DNA of 64,000 nt from Gigantopelta aegis. Its lineage: Eukaryota; Mollusca; Gastropoda; Neomphalida; Peltospiridae. Numbering within the stretch: position 1 is the first letter of the stretch; each line of letters begins with the position of its first letter. A program made the position numbers and the translations under genes. The notes beneath the pieces are model-generated. The model was not told the origin of the DNA and made no database searches. It was given only the letters and a program-made list of their open reading frames with translations. Shown in pieces: positions 1 through 11,500 of the stretch. The stretch spans positions 1,058,382 to 1,122,381 of the forward strand of contig NC_054708.1 of the NCBI RefSeq assembly GCF_016097555.1, written 5' to 3'.

Positions 1-348
1 CAGAAACCAAACAAGTTGAAAGGGAAGGGCTAAAGATTATCTTTACTGGGCATATTGTACTAAAAACATCCTAGAACATGTAGCGTGAAAGGCGTACATT
101 ATATTTATAGAAACAAATAATAACTGAATAAATATTAACACCAAATAATTATGTCTGAAGAGCATGGTTACAAAAACATCTACCAAGCGTAATCTAATGC
201 AGTATCATTTATTTTCACCTTTGTAAATTTATGACACAGCAAAAAAAAATACGGGGTAAAATATATCTAATAATTTATTTAGCCCCCACGTACATGTAGT
301 ACACATTATTTAGGCCGTGGACAAAATGTACTGGGGAAATAAAAACCC
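1..348. other. AT-rich non-coding sequence
   Basis: I see no gene, repeat array or recognisable element here. Short open frames are present but have no composition or motif that suggests coding. Confidence 0.5.
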
Positions 349-469
349 AGTGGACGAATCGTCCGGAACTGATTTTGTGTAGTGGACGAATCGTCTCGAG
401 TTCCTCAGTGGACGAATTTTCAGTGGACGAATCATCCGTGGACGAATTGTCCAGTGGACGAATCGACTG
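349..469. repeat. Short degenerate tandem repeat, about 16-bp unit
   Basis: A unit close to CAGTGGACGAATCGTC recurs about six times with small changes and one longer interruption. The minus-strand open frame across it (serine/threonine-rich) is a by-product of the repeat. Confidence 0.7.
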
Positions 470-1465
470 CTTCCCCATTATGGTTGCACTATACCAATTA
501 ATTTCCGGCTGGGTCGAAGTTCGAGGTGTACCGAACTTTTGATAGAGAAGTTAACACCACAAGTCCTGTGATTGGTTATAAATGTGAGTGTGTTGGTTGT
601 AAAAATAATTAGTTTCATCTGGGCTAAAAATGTATGCAATTTTATTTGATGTAGTACCACCGTGTCAAGTAGCCTTGTGCTTGGAACATGTATGGGGTAC
701 CTGTAAAAAAAAGTACTAAAATTTTGTGCGAAACTAGGGGTGTTGCAGAAACATCTGGTTATACCGAAAATGAGCCATGAAAGGTACCATTTTCTGCAGT
801 TAATACTTTGAGGTAGGGGTTGTAGTACTGATATTTATGGGTCACAGTTTGGTTGATATATTGCATATAGTGTTTTTAAACACAAACGTTAACATGGTCG
901 CCTATGGGATTTGAATTGGTATAGTCCAACCTTATACGACATGCTATTGCTAAAACATTCGATCGCGAAAATTCTGTTCTGAACATTTTTGGGAAATAAT
1001 TCACAAACATGAACACTAAAAAATAAATTGCAAGAGAAATTGACGCATCAACATTCTATACCCAAATACACACTCATTCAGCATACCAAAATAAAGAATA
1101 TATATGTAAAATAGTAGAAGAGATAATAATTATTATAAAATCTCACACATAAAACAGCAATGTCTTCCCAAGTGCAGGAAATAAACGCTTCCTGTGCAAT
1201 GCGCATGTGCGAGACCATATTATATTATACTACGCAAAATAATTAATTTTAAATATCACCTCGATTTTATTATGGTTACAAAATGTGTTTTGTTTAATGA
1301 CACTACTAGAGCACATTGATTTTATTATGGTTATATTTTATTATAGATTTTTATAACCACTGAAATTTAGTTTGAAAAAACAATAGGTCAAAATTGAACA
1401 AGCATTCTGGATTCTGGATTCAATTTAATTTCAGTTCATTTATTTCCATAGGGGCCTATATAAAT
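470..1465. other. Non-coding sequence
   Basis: About 1 kb of AT-rich sequence without a recognisable gene or element. Confidence 0.45.
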
Positions 1466-2225
1466 TATACAATACAATACAATACAATACAATAACTTTA
1501 TTTCCATGTTCATATATGAATAATAAAAACATAGTCTGGTTGACTAGCAAAAATAAAGTCCATAAAATATTAATCGCTAACATCAAAAAAACTAAACTAC
1601 AACTCTATCTAATAAAGTACATATAGTGTAACAGATTCTATTGTTTTTTGTCTGATCTTCAATATTCGGTAAATTAAAATAAATATTATTAAGTGGCAGG
1701 GAGTCTAGTTAGCAGAGTAGTTCGTGCTGTGTCCAAATCTGAGCAGACTTGTGCGATTGTAATGAGTTGTGTTTTAGGGCAGTTGACGATATAATAACAT
1801 TTTTCGTATTTATTTAGTGTTTGGAATATTGGGAATTCTTCTGCTCGTTTCTAGCTGTTTGCAGTCCACGAGAAAATGTGTCTCGTCTTCCACTGCCTCT
1901 TTGCAAAGCTTGCAGAGTCGGTCTTTTCTGAGAATATTGTGATACCTGCCTCTTTCGATTTCGAGGCGGTGTGCACATATTCTAAGTTTCGTTAAATGTC
2001 TCCTTAGGTTACAATTATTTAATTTTTACGAGGTATAGGGCAAGTTGATATGGTCGTACTATGTGTTTATAATATAACAGTTTTTCAGAGTCTTTTAATT
2101 TTTGTTTAAAGTATTGCCTGTAGTTGTGTTGTAGTTTTTCAGTTACTAGTTTGTTGAGTGTTGTCTTGTTCTTTGGTGTAGTGCTAATAGCTGCTATGTC
2201 GATGCAGTTTTTCTTTAGCATGTTT
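1466..2225 (-). mobile_element. 3' end of a non-LTR retrotransposon (LINE A)
   Basis: Read on the minus strand, this contains the C-terminal tail of a LINE ORF2, including a zinc knuckle C-x2-C-x8-H-x4-C (CKLCKEAVEDETHFLVDC, about 1865-1920) after a segment related to the one in LINE B next to it. It then runs through a 3' UTR into a short microsatellite of five-base units (AATAC on the plus strand, about 1468-1493), the kind of 3' end seen in several LINE clades. Stops and frame changes interrupt it and no reverse-transcriptase core is present, so it is a 5'-truncated dead copy. The clade is uncertain; an I/Nimb-type or similar element is my guess from the C-terminal arrangement. Confidence 0.75.
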
Positions 2226-2329
2226 GCTTATACAGACATGAACAATAATATCAACATCAAGAAAAAAGAAAATACATGTTATAATGGTTACAATATCCTA
2301 GCACAATTATAATTTATATACTAGTAACA

Positions 2330-4110
2330 ATATTTAACAAATGACAATGTCGTTAGGTAGGAGGTCTGGCAACTGAAAGTAGAACATGTCTTTCTTCAAA
2401 CATCTCGTAGTAATACTGCCCTATGATTGGAGCAATATGTGCTGGGCAGAGAAGTAGAAAAAATAGTTTCCCAGTGTCTGTTAATTGAATAAATGTTGGG
2501 TTTAGTTGTAGTTTTTTATATAGTATGTTTCTGCGTTTTGTAAGGCCTCGACATTTTATTAAAAAATGTAATTCATCTTCCATACCAGAGTGGCAGATTT
2601 TGCATATCCTTTTGTGTTGTTCAACATTTCTGTACCTACCAATTTCAATTTCAAGTCGGTGTGCACATATTCTTATTTTTGTTATGGCTTGCCGGAAGTT
2701 TGCATTTTTAACATTGTCAAGATATGTTGCGCGTGTGTAGGGGCGGTCAATATGTTTATAGTAAAGTAGTTTTTTTTAATGTAGATATTTTGTGATTATA
2801 GTACTGTTGGTGAGTGTTTTGTAACTGTGTTGAAATGTGATTTTTAAAATGTATGCCGTTTGTGGCCATGGGCTTTAACAGAGAAGTATCAATCCCACTT
2901 TTGTCACACATTATGTTAAAATAGTTGTGTCAACTTATTTTGTTGGCATCTATCCCTTTGCTGCATTGTAGGCTACAGCATCGATAAGAATTTTTCTGTA
3001 TTCACATAGATTTTCCAAATGTGCCCAGTATTTAATCATAGTTTTATGAATATCCACGATTAACGGGTACCTACCAAGTTCGCTTTTGCGAGCGATATTT
3101 ATTGATTTTTTTCCTCACTTGAGTGTGAATTTGCAAAATTTATTATGAAGTTTTTCGAAGGGTTCGTTTTCCATTGTATTGAAGGATTTGGTGTAATCAT
3201 GTTTCTTTATCATTCCAATGAAATTAGCTCCCCATATTTCACGATTATATAAAACAATTGGTTTTACAAGGGTATCAAATAATTTGTTGTAGATTATTGG
3301 AGGTGGTGAGCTACCCAGAAAACTGCTATTGATTTTGAAGAGAGCTTTTAAAGCTTTGTTGAAGAAGTTTGTTTTAGTATTAGTAAACTGTCCTCGGGAG
3401 TTTATGGTACTTCCCAGATACGCATATTCTTGTGTTTGATTTAGCTTGTTATCCCCACAATAGAATTTGCTATCAAGTTTTGTTTTAGTTTTTTTTGTTA
3501 TGGTCATAACGTTTGATTTCTCAATGTTTATAGTAAGATACCATTTTGAGCAAAACTCGTTCAGAGTGTTCAAACAATTCTGAAGGCCGTCTGCCGACTG
3601 TGAGAGAAGCAAAAGGTCGCCAGCCCATAGCAAGTAAGAAAGATTTTCGTTATGTAAATGAATGGGGTCACATCTTGTTGGTGAAAATGAGAGGTCATTA
3701 AGAAAAAATGTTAAAAAGGGATGGGCTAAGATTATCTCCTTGTCTAACTCCTTTGTTACAAATGAATGTGGATGTTAATCCGTTATTGCATTTTAGTGCA
3801 GTTTCATATGGACTGTACATGTTCTTAATCATGTATTAGAATTTACTACCAAACCCCTGTCGCTGTAGTTTGAGTAAAAGACCATCTCTCCACACATTAT
3901 CAAAAGCTTTGCTGAAGTCAATAAAACATAAGTGAAGTTTTTTGTCAGATATGTGAAGGTATTTATTTACAACAGTTTTCAATATAAAGAGATTATCTGA
4001 TGTCCTTCTGTCTTTTCTAAAGCCTGATTCTAGAAGTACGGTCTTTTCTAAAGCCTGATTCTGGAAGTACGGTTTCGTATCCCTTAAGTTCAAGGGCAAT
4101 AACTCTGTAA
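2330..4110 (-). mobile_element. Degenerate LINE reverse transcriptase (LINE B)
   Basis: On the minus strand, 4099-3836 encodes the RT fingers/palm start with a motif of the type IDFSKAFDNVWRDGL. Then 3633-3115 encodes the palm from the catalytic box onward, followed by thumb-like sequence and a KYWAHLEN segment near 3050. At 2583-2700 there is an IGRYRN segment and a C-x2-C-x8-H-x4-C knuckle (CKICHSGMEDELHFLIKC) matching LINE A. The catalytic box reads WAGD where active LINEs have (Y/F)ADD, so the first metal-binding aspartate is lost. A 29-bp tandem duplication lies at about 4018-4075. Frameshifts separate the blocks. It lies in the same orientation as LINE A, so these are two copies of one family or a partly duplicated one. 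Confidence 0.85.
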
Positions 4111-4700
4111 ACCAAAAGAAAACTAAATCGCCATGAAACTCAAACTTGATCTGTAACAGTTCATGACAACGTTATACAAAACATTCCAGCTCAATATAGT
4201 CAGGCATTGGGAAGAAGAAATCCTTCAAGGACGATAATAAGGTAAATTGCCATGAAAGTCAAAACATCCTCAGTTTACTGGACCTGAAAACACTGTGTGT
4301 CGTTTGTCAAATAATCAGAATGATGATTGAATGCAACCTTTAAATTGTGACTGGTATTTTGGGGTGAACTTCAGTTTTGTGCAATGCTTGGAAACAACAC
4401 AGACACATTAACTGAATATATACTGATTAGAAGATAGAGGAAACACAAATATTAACAGCAAATATTGTCTGCACACAGAACCATCATACACAGTATGAGT
4501 ATGAGGAACTGAACTATGTTACTGGCCGTCAATCTCACTCTACTGGCACTGAATCCCACATAACACCTCTCTTTTTATGTAGTCGTAACTACTCGAGAAG
4601 TGAATTAAATTTGGTATCAAATAGCATGTTCCTTTTTTTTTTTCATTCAGTATATATTTTTCTAAATTGCCTGAGATTTGTTAAAATTAATATACTTTAC
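4111..4700. other. Non-coding sequence
   Basis: No gene or clear repeat seen. This may be further decayed LINE 5' sequence. Confidence 0.4.
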
Positions 4701-4707
4701 CGATTTG

Positions 4708-4870
4708 AAGGTAGTTATATACTTCAGGTGATCTTAGCGCTAAGATTGCTTCGTAAAACGAGGTGCAGCTATTTACCTCATTAATCTGTCCCTTTGAACC
4801 CAATCTAATTAAAATTAGCTCCACTGGTTAATTACTATGACCAGTCGAGCTAATTTTAATCAGATTGCTT
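4708..4870. mobile_element. Fragments of two small palindromic MITEs
   Basis: The segment at 4730-4775 (GGTGATCTTAGCGCTAAGAT and the following CTTCGTAAAACGAGG) matches the right half of the small element at 60071-60182. Immediately after it, 4803-4866 is a foldback: CTAATTAAAATTAGCTC and its near-complement GAGCTAATTTTAATCAG flank a short loop. Both are typical decayed miniature inverted-repeat elements. Confidence 0.6.
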
Positions 4871-5721
4871 TGGACTATGCAGTGTGTGAAAAAAAGGAAA
4901 AAGAAAGAAAGAAAAAGAGCCATCTAAACACCAAATTACGTAGGCCTACGTGTCAAATATCACGAATCGGTCCTTCGCACTTTTGGCATGAACTTAAAAC
5001 ACCGAAGACATGTCCCATTTTTCTTTTGAATTGGATTCAAAAATTTCTTAAAGGGGAACTAAACTCAAATATGAGCCTTATGTGTTGGAAAGATGCATAC
5101 CCGGACCACCAACACATACTGACACTTTAACCAATGAATCAGAAAAACGCGTAATTTTAGAGTAATAAAACACCGTGATTATTCCTGCTAATTGGGGGCA
5201 GCCATTTTCAATTCGTCCGGTATTCTAACGTGGGTAAGTTCAGTCAACCGCTTGTCGCTAATGTCTGTATGCAGTGTAAACAAATGCAGTAATTTACGAC
5301 AAGGCGCTTCGCTTTCTTCAAACTGACTTGTAAAATGCATTGGTAATATAATAAACTATTTAACTAAATATATTTCAATTTGCATTAATAGAACGAATTG
5401 GGGTTATGGTATTTTTCTCTGTTAAAAAATCCATAGAAAAAATGCATACTATTAGGCCTATTGGAGCAAAAAGACCACTCAAGATGCCCAAGTGATAATG
5501 TTCTTTTCTTTGGATCTACATAATCGGACAGTCCTGTGATTTTAGATGGGGAAAGTCTACTTAATCAGGAGTTTTGCAGAATGATTTACAGTAATACAGA
5601 ATGACGGCTGATAATGTCCATTACCATTTTACGTGTGGCAGGTATATACCATGTGATGTTTAAAAGAAAAGAAAAAAAAAAAAACCCCGCCTGTACGTAA
5701 TTTTGTTTTGGATTTACCACA
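4871..5721. other. Non-coding sequence
   Basis: No gene recognised. The open frame spanning 4837-5130 has no motif and overlaps the foldback, so I do not call it. Confidence 0.4.
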
Positions 5722-5770
5722 GTTGACACCTAATAGCCGATGCATTTTTCGTGCTGGGGTGTTGTTAAAA
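5722..5770 (+). mobile_element. SINE tail fragment ('TAATAGCCGATG' module)
   Basis: The run GACACCTAATAGCCGATG, then TTTTTCGTGCTGGGGTG and GTTGTTAAA, matches the 3' module seen more completely at 25510-25570. Only this module is present. Confidence 0.7.
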
Positions 5771-6399
5771 ATCTATTCTAGCCGTCTATCCTTTAAGAAT
5801 CCATACAAGGAGATATACATTGTAGTGTTAAGTATATGCATCATCAAATCCTTTCTGAAAGACTGACAATTATCCTGATCACTATCATGTATGGCCGTTA
5901 TTAGGTATTGTCAAAAAGTCTTTGAGACAAGTAATCACGTGGATTCTAAAAAATTCCATGATATGCTGGACTTGTTCATTGACATGTCATATTTGGGGAT
6001 AGGACATGTAGACAGGAAATAAAGAGTCTGCTTCTTTACTCTCATTTATTGAATCTCTACATTTGGAGACTACATCTACCAAACACAATAAAAATGATGG
6101 CTGATGCTAATCCATATTTTAAACTCATGCATACCTTTCAATTTCTTTGATGAAACTTGTGCACGTTTCTTTTTTTTCGACTCTACAGCTGTGGGGCAGG
6201 ATATGGTCATCTTTCACAAACACCTGATATCATCAGTTTTGACAGTGATGAATTTTTTTTTTTTTTTTTTTTTTTTTCTTCAAATTCTTTATTATCCCCA
6301 GAAAATAGGTCATGTCAAGGTTGGGGAGCCCTGAATCATCACCTTACAATAATCTCACCAACACTGGGAATAGAACATTTGGCAATTGAATTAATTAAA
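5771..6399. other. Non-coding sequence with poly-T tract
   Basis: It contains a long T tract at about 6250-6278 and nothing else recognisable. Confidence 0.4.
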
Positions 6400-8990
6400 A
6401 CAAATTTTTTTTTTTTTTTTTTTTCAGACACACATGTAAACAAGACAAACATACATCCAGTCATTCACACATAATCCCATATTACAATTGACAGTTTCCA
6501 CTCATGCCTTTGCATACTCATGTATATTATATACATATTATTCATGCAGATGATCCTCAGAAGTTTGTACCTTCTCATACTGTACTCTTTTTTTGAAAAA
6601 GTGTTGCATATTTTGACCATTTTTGATATCGAAATCAGCTTTTCTACATTTAGTGAAGAAGAATACTTTTCAATTTGGTATATTATGTGCAATTCATTCT
6701 TTAAATGTTCAATGTTTGGCAAGATATTTTTCACTTTGCTTTTATAAATAAAGAATTTGGAAAACAAGATTAAAAAATCCAGACCTACATCTGTTTTAGT
6801 TGTTTTTTGTATATCAAATAAAATGAATTCTGCATTTAATTTGAGATTCTCAACATGAAGACTGTTTGTTTTAATCCATTTTAAAAGTTGCGACCAAAAG
6901 ATACTGACAATAGGGCAATCCCAATAAAGTTTGGTTTCGCTGGTGGTCCTGAAGGGATGCAAGAAAAACTTATTCCAATCAGTATCGCAATTGAACTCAT
7001 TTTCCCATTTTGCTTTAGCTTTCCATTGAGCAGTAGAATTAAGTAACACAAAATATGTCGCTTTGGAACCTTTCTTGATTGATGTCAGACTGGAGATTGC
7101 AACACGTTGATCCAAGGCTAAGTTTGTCATTTCTTTTTTAATGCTCAATTTTTTCAGATACAATCTAATAGAAGAAATAATGCCGAAAAATTCTACAAAG
7201 GGAATAACCTTTGTACTTATGTAGGAAAATTCTTCATAAGACATAAAGGATCCATCCCTATTTATTAAATCACAGATTTGTAAAAACCCAGCATCTATCC
7301 AATGTTTCCAAAATACCGACTTCTTGGCAATTCTTATATTATCATTATAGAATACGGGTTCAGTTATAAAGGCTTGAAACGAGTCCGCTGGTACTTTCTT
7401 TACATATTCCACATATGCTTCCGAACAGTCTTTCCAGAAAGGATTAGTTAAATCTGTTAGTATTTTAGAAATAAAATAATTCCCAAATAAATCCATTTGT
7501 TACAATAAAGGGAAATTTGACAAAAGCAACTGCTTCCATAGCACATTATTTTTATCTGATGTGATTAATTTTCTAATCCACATAACTTTTAAAGATTTTA
7601 CAAAACTTACTACATTAATCATACTCAGGCCTCCTTTAATAGATCAGCAAATTATATTTCGATTAATTCGGTCTGGCTTCTGATCCCATAAAAAGGTAAA
7701 AAATATTTTATGCAATTCTTTCAGAAACTGATCTGAAGGATTTGGGAGAGTCAGGAGAAGATAATTAAGCTTTGATATTAATAAAGCCTTTATGACTGTA
7801 ATTGTAAAGGAGTAATACTTCTCTTCATCCATGTGCTTATTAATTGTTTAATTTCATAGATTTTTTATTTATAATCGAGTTCAACCATATCTGTAACATT
7901 TGTTGTAAAAATAATGCCCAGAATCTTGAAAGTTGGGAGGATTCCACTTTATATTGAGACCTGGTGCATATCTAATGTCACAATCTGCTTTAGATCCAAT
8001 CCAAACAACTTCAGATTTGTCATAATTTATTTTTAACCCAGACAAGTTAAAAGATAATCCTAATGTTTCAATTGTAGCATCAAAAGAGTTTTTACTTCCA
8101 TCAAGTATGAATTCTGTATCATCAGAAATTCTATATTGTTTACCTCAATACCTTTAATTTTTTGGTTATTCCTTATTAGTATTGACAAAACCTCAGCACA
8201 AAGGAGAAAGATATACGGACTAAGAGGGTCACCTTGGCGACAACCACGGTTGATCTGAAACTACGAAGTAACTCTGCCATTTACAACAACACAAGATTGC
8301 ATGTTATTGTAAAAAATATTTACCTATCTTTTGATATTCTCACCAAAACCAAACAAATCCAATGTTTTTTGTATAAACGACCATGCCACAGAGTCAAAGG
8401 CTTTCTCAAAAGCTGGTATTTTTTAGTGTGGTAAATAATATCATATAAACTACGATTATTATTACCAATATAGCGGTTAGCCATAAACCCAGTTTGATTA
8501 TCATTTATTATTTCAGGAAGAACAGCCTTTATTCTTTCTGTAATACATGAAGAAATTAGTTTATAAGTTACATTTAGAAGTGAGATGGGTCACCAATTTG
8601 TTATAAATTTCTTTGGCTTGCCTGGTTTCGGAATGCACGTAATAATTCCTTGTTTTTGGGGTAATGGAAAGCTCACCCTTTTCAAAGGCATAGTTAACAG
8701 AATTAAAAAGGAAATATCCTAAATCTTTCCAAAATAATTTTAAAAATTCTGTTGAAAAACCACAAAGAACCCAGACTTTTGTTGTTATTCATTCTTTTAA
8801 GTGCCTTTGACAGTTCATTGTAGCTTAATGGATTTTCTAAAGTTCTTGACAAATCTGAATTTAATGTTGGATATTCATAATCTGCTAGTAACTCCTTGAT
8901 ATTGCTATTGTCAATGTACTTTTCATGAGAACGGTACAAGTTTTGATAAAAGTGAGTGATGAATTTTATCACAGCTATATTTATTCCAAT
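6400..8990 (-). mobile_element. Tx1/L1-like LINE, degenerate (LINE C)
   Basis: It reads on the minus strand. Blocks in order are an N-terminal RT segment with FYQNLY (8972-8703); a palm segment at about 8150-7930, with RISDDTEFILDG and GLKINYDKSEVVWIG; a segment ITVIKALLISKLNYLLLTLP with FLWDQKPDRI (7832-7644); and a 343-residue C-terminal block (7496-6465) with WKAKAKWENEFN and ETKLYWDCPIVSIFW. This order and wording are those of Tx1/L1-clade ORF2. The catalytic box keeps DD, but the residues that normally precede it (QYA) appear deleted. The copy ends in a T tract at about 6404-6424, a poly-A tail on the minus strand. Frame breaks between blocks show it is dead. Confidence 0.85.
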
Positions 8991-9195
8991 GAACTCTGTC
9001 TGTCCTGTGCTGGTCTTGTTTTAGTAAACTAGTCTGGAAGTGGCAGTCCTCTTAAAATGGTGCAGGATGCATTGTCAGTAAAAGATTTCCCCTGGAGTAG
9101 CTGTCCTATAGAGATTCATGGAATCGACCACTATTTTGCCAAATGCCCATTCAATGCATTGTGCTGATACAGTCTTGATTGCAAATAACAATTTT
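8991..9195. other. Non-coding sequence
   Basis: Nothing recognised between LINE C and the degenerate repeat that follows. Confidence 0.35.
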
Positions 9196-9640
9196 GTCAT
9201 TCAGATTCAGAACTATTCTATAAAAATTCTAAAACAGACTTTTAAAGTTATGTTAAATTTCTATTTAAAATGTTTATTTTTAATAAAAATTCACAAATTC
9301 AAAATTTCCTAAATATCTATCCATCAGTTTATGAAGACTGCCAAGTTTCAGAACTATCTGATCAAAACTCTGAATAAGACTTTTAAATTTTCAATGGTAA
9401 ATTTCTATTTAAAATGTTTAAATTGAATAAAAATTCACAAATTCAAAATATCTTTCTATTAGTATGTGAAGATTGATCAAGAAAATAATAAAACCAAGTT
9501 TTAGAACAATTTTCAATGTAAATTTTTAAATTTTAAAAATAACAATTTCCAGAATATCTCTCTATATTAGTTTGCGTAAAGTGTACCAGTGGACCATTGC
9601 ACCAAGTTTAAGAACAATTCAATCAAAACTGCAGGAGAAG
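9196..9640. repeat. Degenerate tandem repeat, about 145-150-bp period
   Basis: Three to four diverged copies share the order 'CA(A)GTTT(C/T)AGAAC', 'GACTTTTAAA', 'AAATTTCTATTTAAAATGTTT', 'AAAATTCACAAATTC', 'ATCT(T/A)TCTAT', starting near 9200, 9340, 9490 and 9600. The copies shorten and decay towards the right. Confidence 0.55.
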
Positions 9641-9799
9641 ATAGATTTCAAAGGAAAGTTGATGGATGGCCAGACGAACTGAGGGACGGATGCCAAATAA
9701 ATCAGTATGAGAAAAGCTCCGATGATGAACATCACATAGCAGAGCTAAAAATGTCATTAACAATATTCACCCATTTAATAAAATAACAAAAACATCATT

Positions 9800-10990
9800 A
9801 TTTTTTTTGTATTTTAAAACATTTTTTTATTCACTAATAGCAAATTGTTTTGATCAAAGCAATTACATACTAAATATCATTCTAGGAAAACTATAAATCA
9901 TAACTCTATTGAACAATTTCACATATTAGAATATAATTGATCCTACTTTTCAACCATCTGATCCAGTACTTTTCACATACCAAAATGAATATCAACCAGT
10001 CATGTGCTTAGTGTACAAGGACTAAACATAATGACATCATCAAATATGACAACAAATTACAATACCAAAACTCACATATCTCGTAACTTCCAAAGAATTC
10101 TATTCCACAAACACCATAGTGTCGACAAGATGTTTTATACAGACAAAAACATTTTTCAGTCAAGCTATTTCCAGTGGAGTATTTCAATGATTTAAGCAAA
10201 ACAAATGTGATGAAATAAATTTGAGAAAACATGTTTTCAACAATCGATATCCAAGGGTTCTTTGCTTGTAAAAAATAATAATAATAATAACAATAAAAAA
10301 TAAACAGAATTTTGAAGTCACCATTTTCAAGATGTCTAAACTGTAAGTGAAGATCTACCACTCTTTCAAATATTTCACTCACAGCAAAAAACTTAACTTC
10401 ATAAAGAAACGAAGATGAATGATAATATAATATACACTCCTTCACCCATCTCAACTAGAGACAAGGCTGACAGTAGTCCATAAAAAACTTAATTTAATTT
10501 GATTGTTTACAAATCAGTACGACCAGTACCACATGATACGCATGTCATAGCTATGACGCCATGCTGTCTCTTGTTCTCAACTTGCAAACTTGTTTTTAAT
10601 GACAGTCATATTGTATGAAAATCTTCCATAAAATGATAAAGATTGATAATGGGTAATAAATAGAATACACAACTCGCTACTTGGCAATACCGTTTATCTT
10701 GCACTTGTGAATTGTTGTAGTCCTTCCCTCGCCGTTGACTCGGGAAGGACCAGATAAATTCATCCGGAATTGCTGAGTAGCTAGTTGAGTATCCTCTAAA
10801 GCCAACACCGTTTAACACAGATTAGAAAAACAACAATATGAACACAGAAACATACAGAATACACTTAATTATTTTTACTATCTACGAATAATTATAACTT
10901 TTAAATATTATTTTATTGACAAAGAAACAAATGAAGTATTTTGTCTAAAATTAATGCGAACAAACTGATGGGTGACCGAATACATTAAAT
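9800..10990 (-). other. Probable 3' UTR of the minus-strand zinc-finger gene
   Basis: The sequence downstream of the stop at 10991 has no coding features. Possible AATAAA signals on the minus strand lie at about 10911-10916 and 9826-9831. I cannot tell which is used; the true end of transcription needs RNA evidence. Confidence 0.4.
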
Positions 10991-11500
10991 CTAAGTTTTG
11001 GTCAATTTTCTTCCTCTCCGTGCCTTCTGGACTCGACCCCGCCCGCGACCCCTGGGAGAAACCTGCGTCTTCATGATCTCCTCGGTCGTCGATTTCGACT
11101 CGTCACTTTTCACATCATCTTCCTTCGCTTCAACTCCGGTAGAGCTAGCACTTTCTTCTTCAGCATCCGATTCAACAGAATCAACGATTTTGTAATTCTC
11201 CATGTCTTGTTCTTCGCCCGATGTCAATGTTTCCGATTCTTTTTTATTTTCTGTCTTTGATATTTCTTGCTCAATCTCCATCTTTGGTTTGGTTTTGTCA
11301 ACTTCCACGCTCAGCTTCTCTTGAGGCGGTTTGTTTGGAGTGGAATGATCAGCCTGCTGCTTGGCTTCTAGTGCATCATCTGTGCTGATAACCTTCTTGG
11401 CCGTTTTTACTTCTACTGCCAACTCTTTAGTGTTAGTACTTGGGGTCTTTCTCAAGTTCTCTTCACTTTCAGATTCCTTTATCAGTTTCAGTTCATTTTC
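10991..11500 (-). CDS. Exon 14: acidic tail and RGRG basic C-terminus
   Basis: 169 codons plus TAG, acceptor GTTTTGCAG. It encodes an E/K/S/T-rich disordered tail starting ENELKLIKESESEENLRK and containing acidic runs (SDAEEE, EAKEDDVKSDE). It ends with SPRGRGRGRVQKARRGRK and LTKT. The RGRG segment is a likely RNA-binding or arginine-methylation site and the basic end a second possible NLS. Base composition is balanced and codon-like, in contrast to the AT-rich flanks. Confidence 0.9.
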   Translation of the reverse strand, partial: ENELKLIKESESEENLRKTPSTNTKELAVEVKTAKKVISTDDALEAKQQADHSTPNKPPQEKLSVEVDKTKPKMEIEQEISKTENKKESETLTSGEEQDMENYKIVDSVESDAEEESASSTGVEAKEDDVKSDESKSTTEEIMKTQVSPRGRGRGRVQKARRGRKLTKT

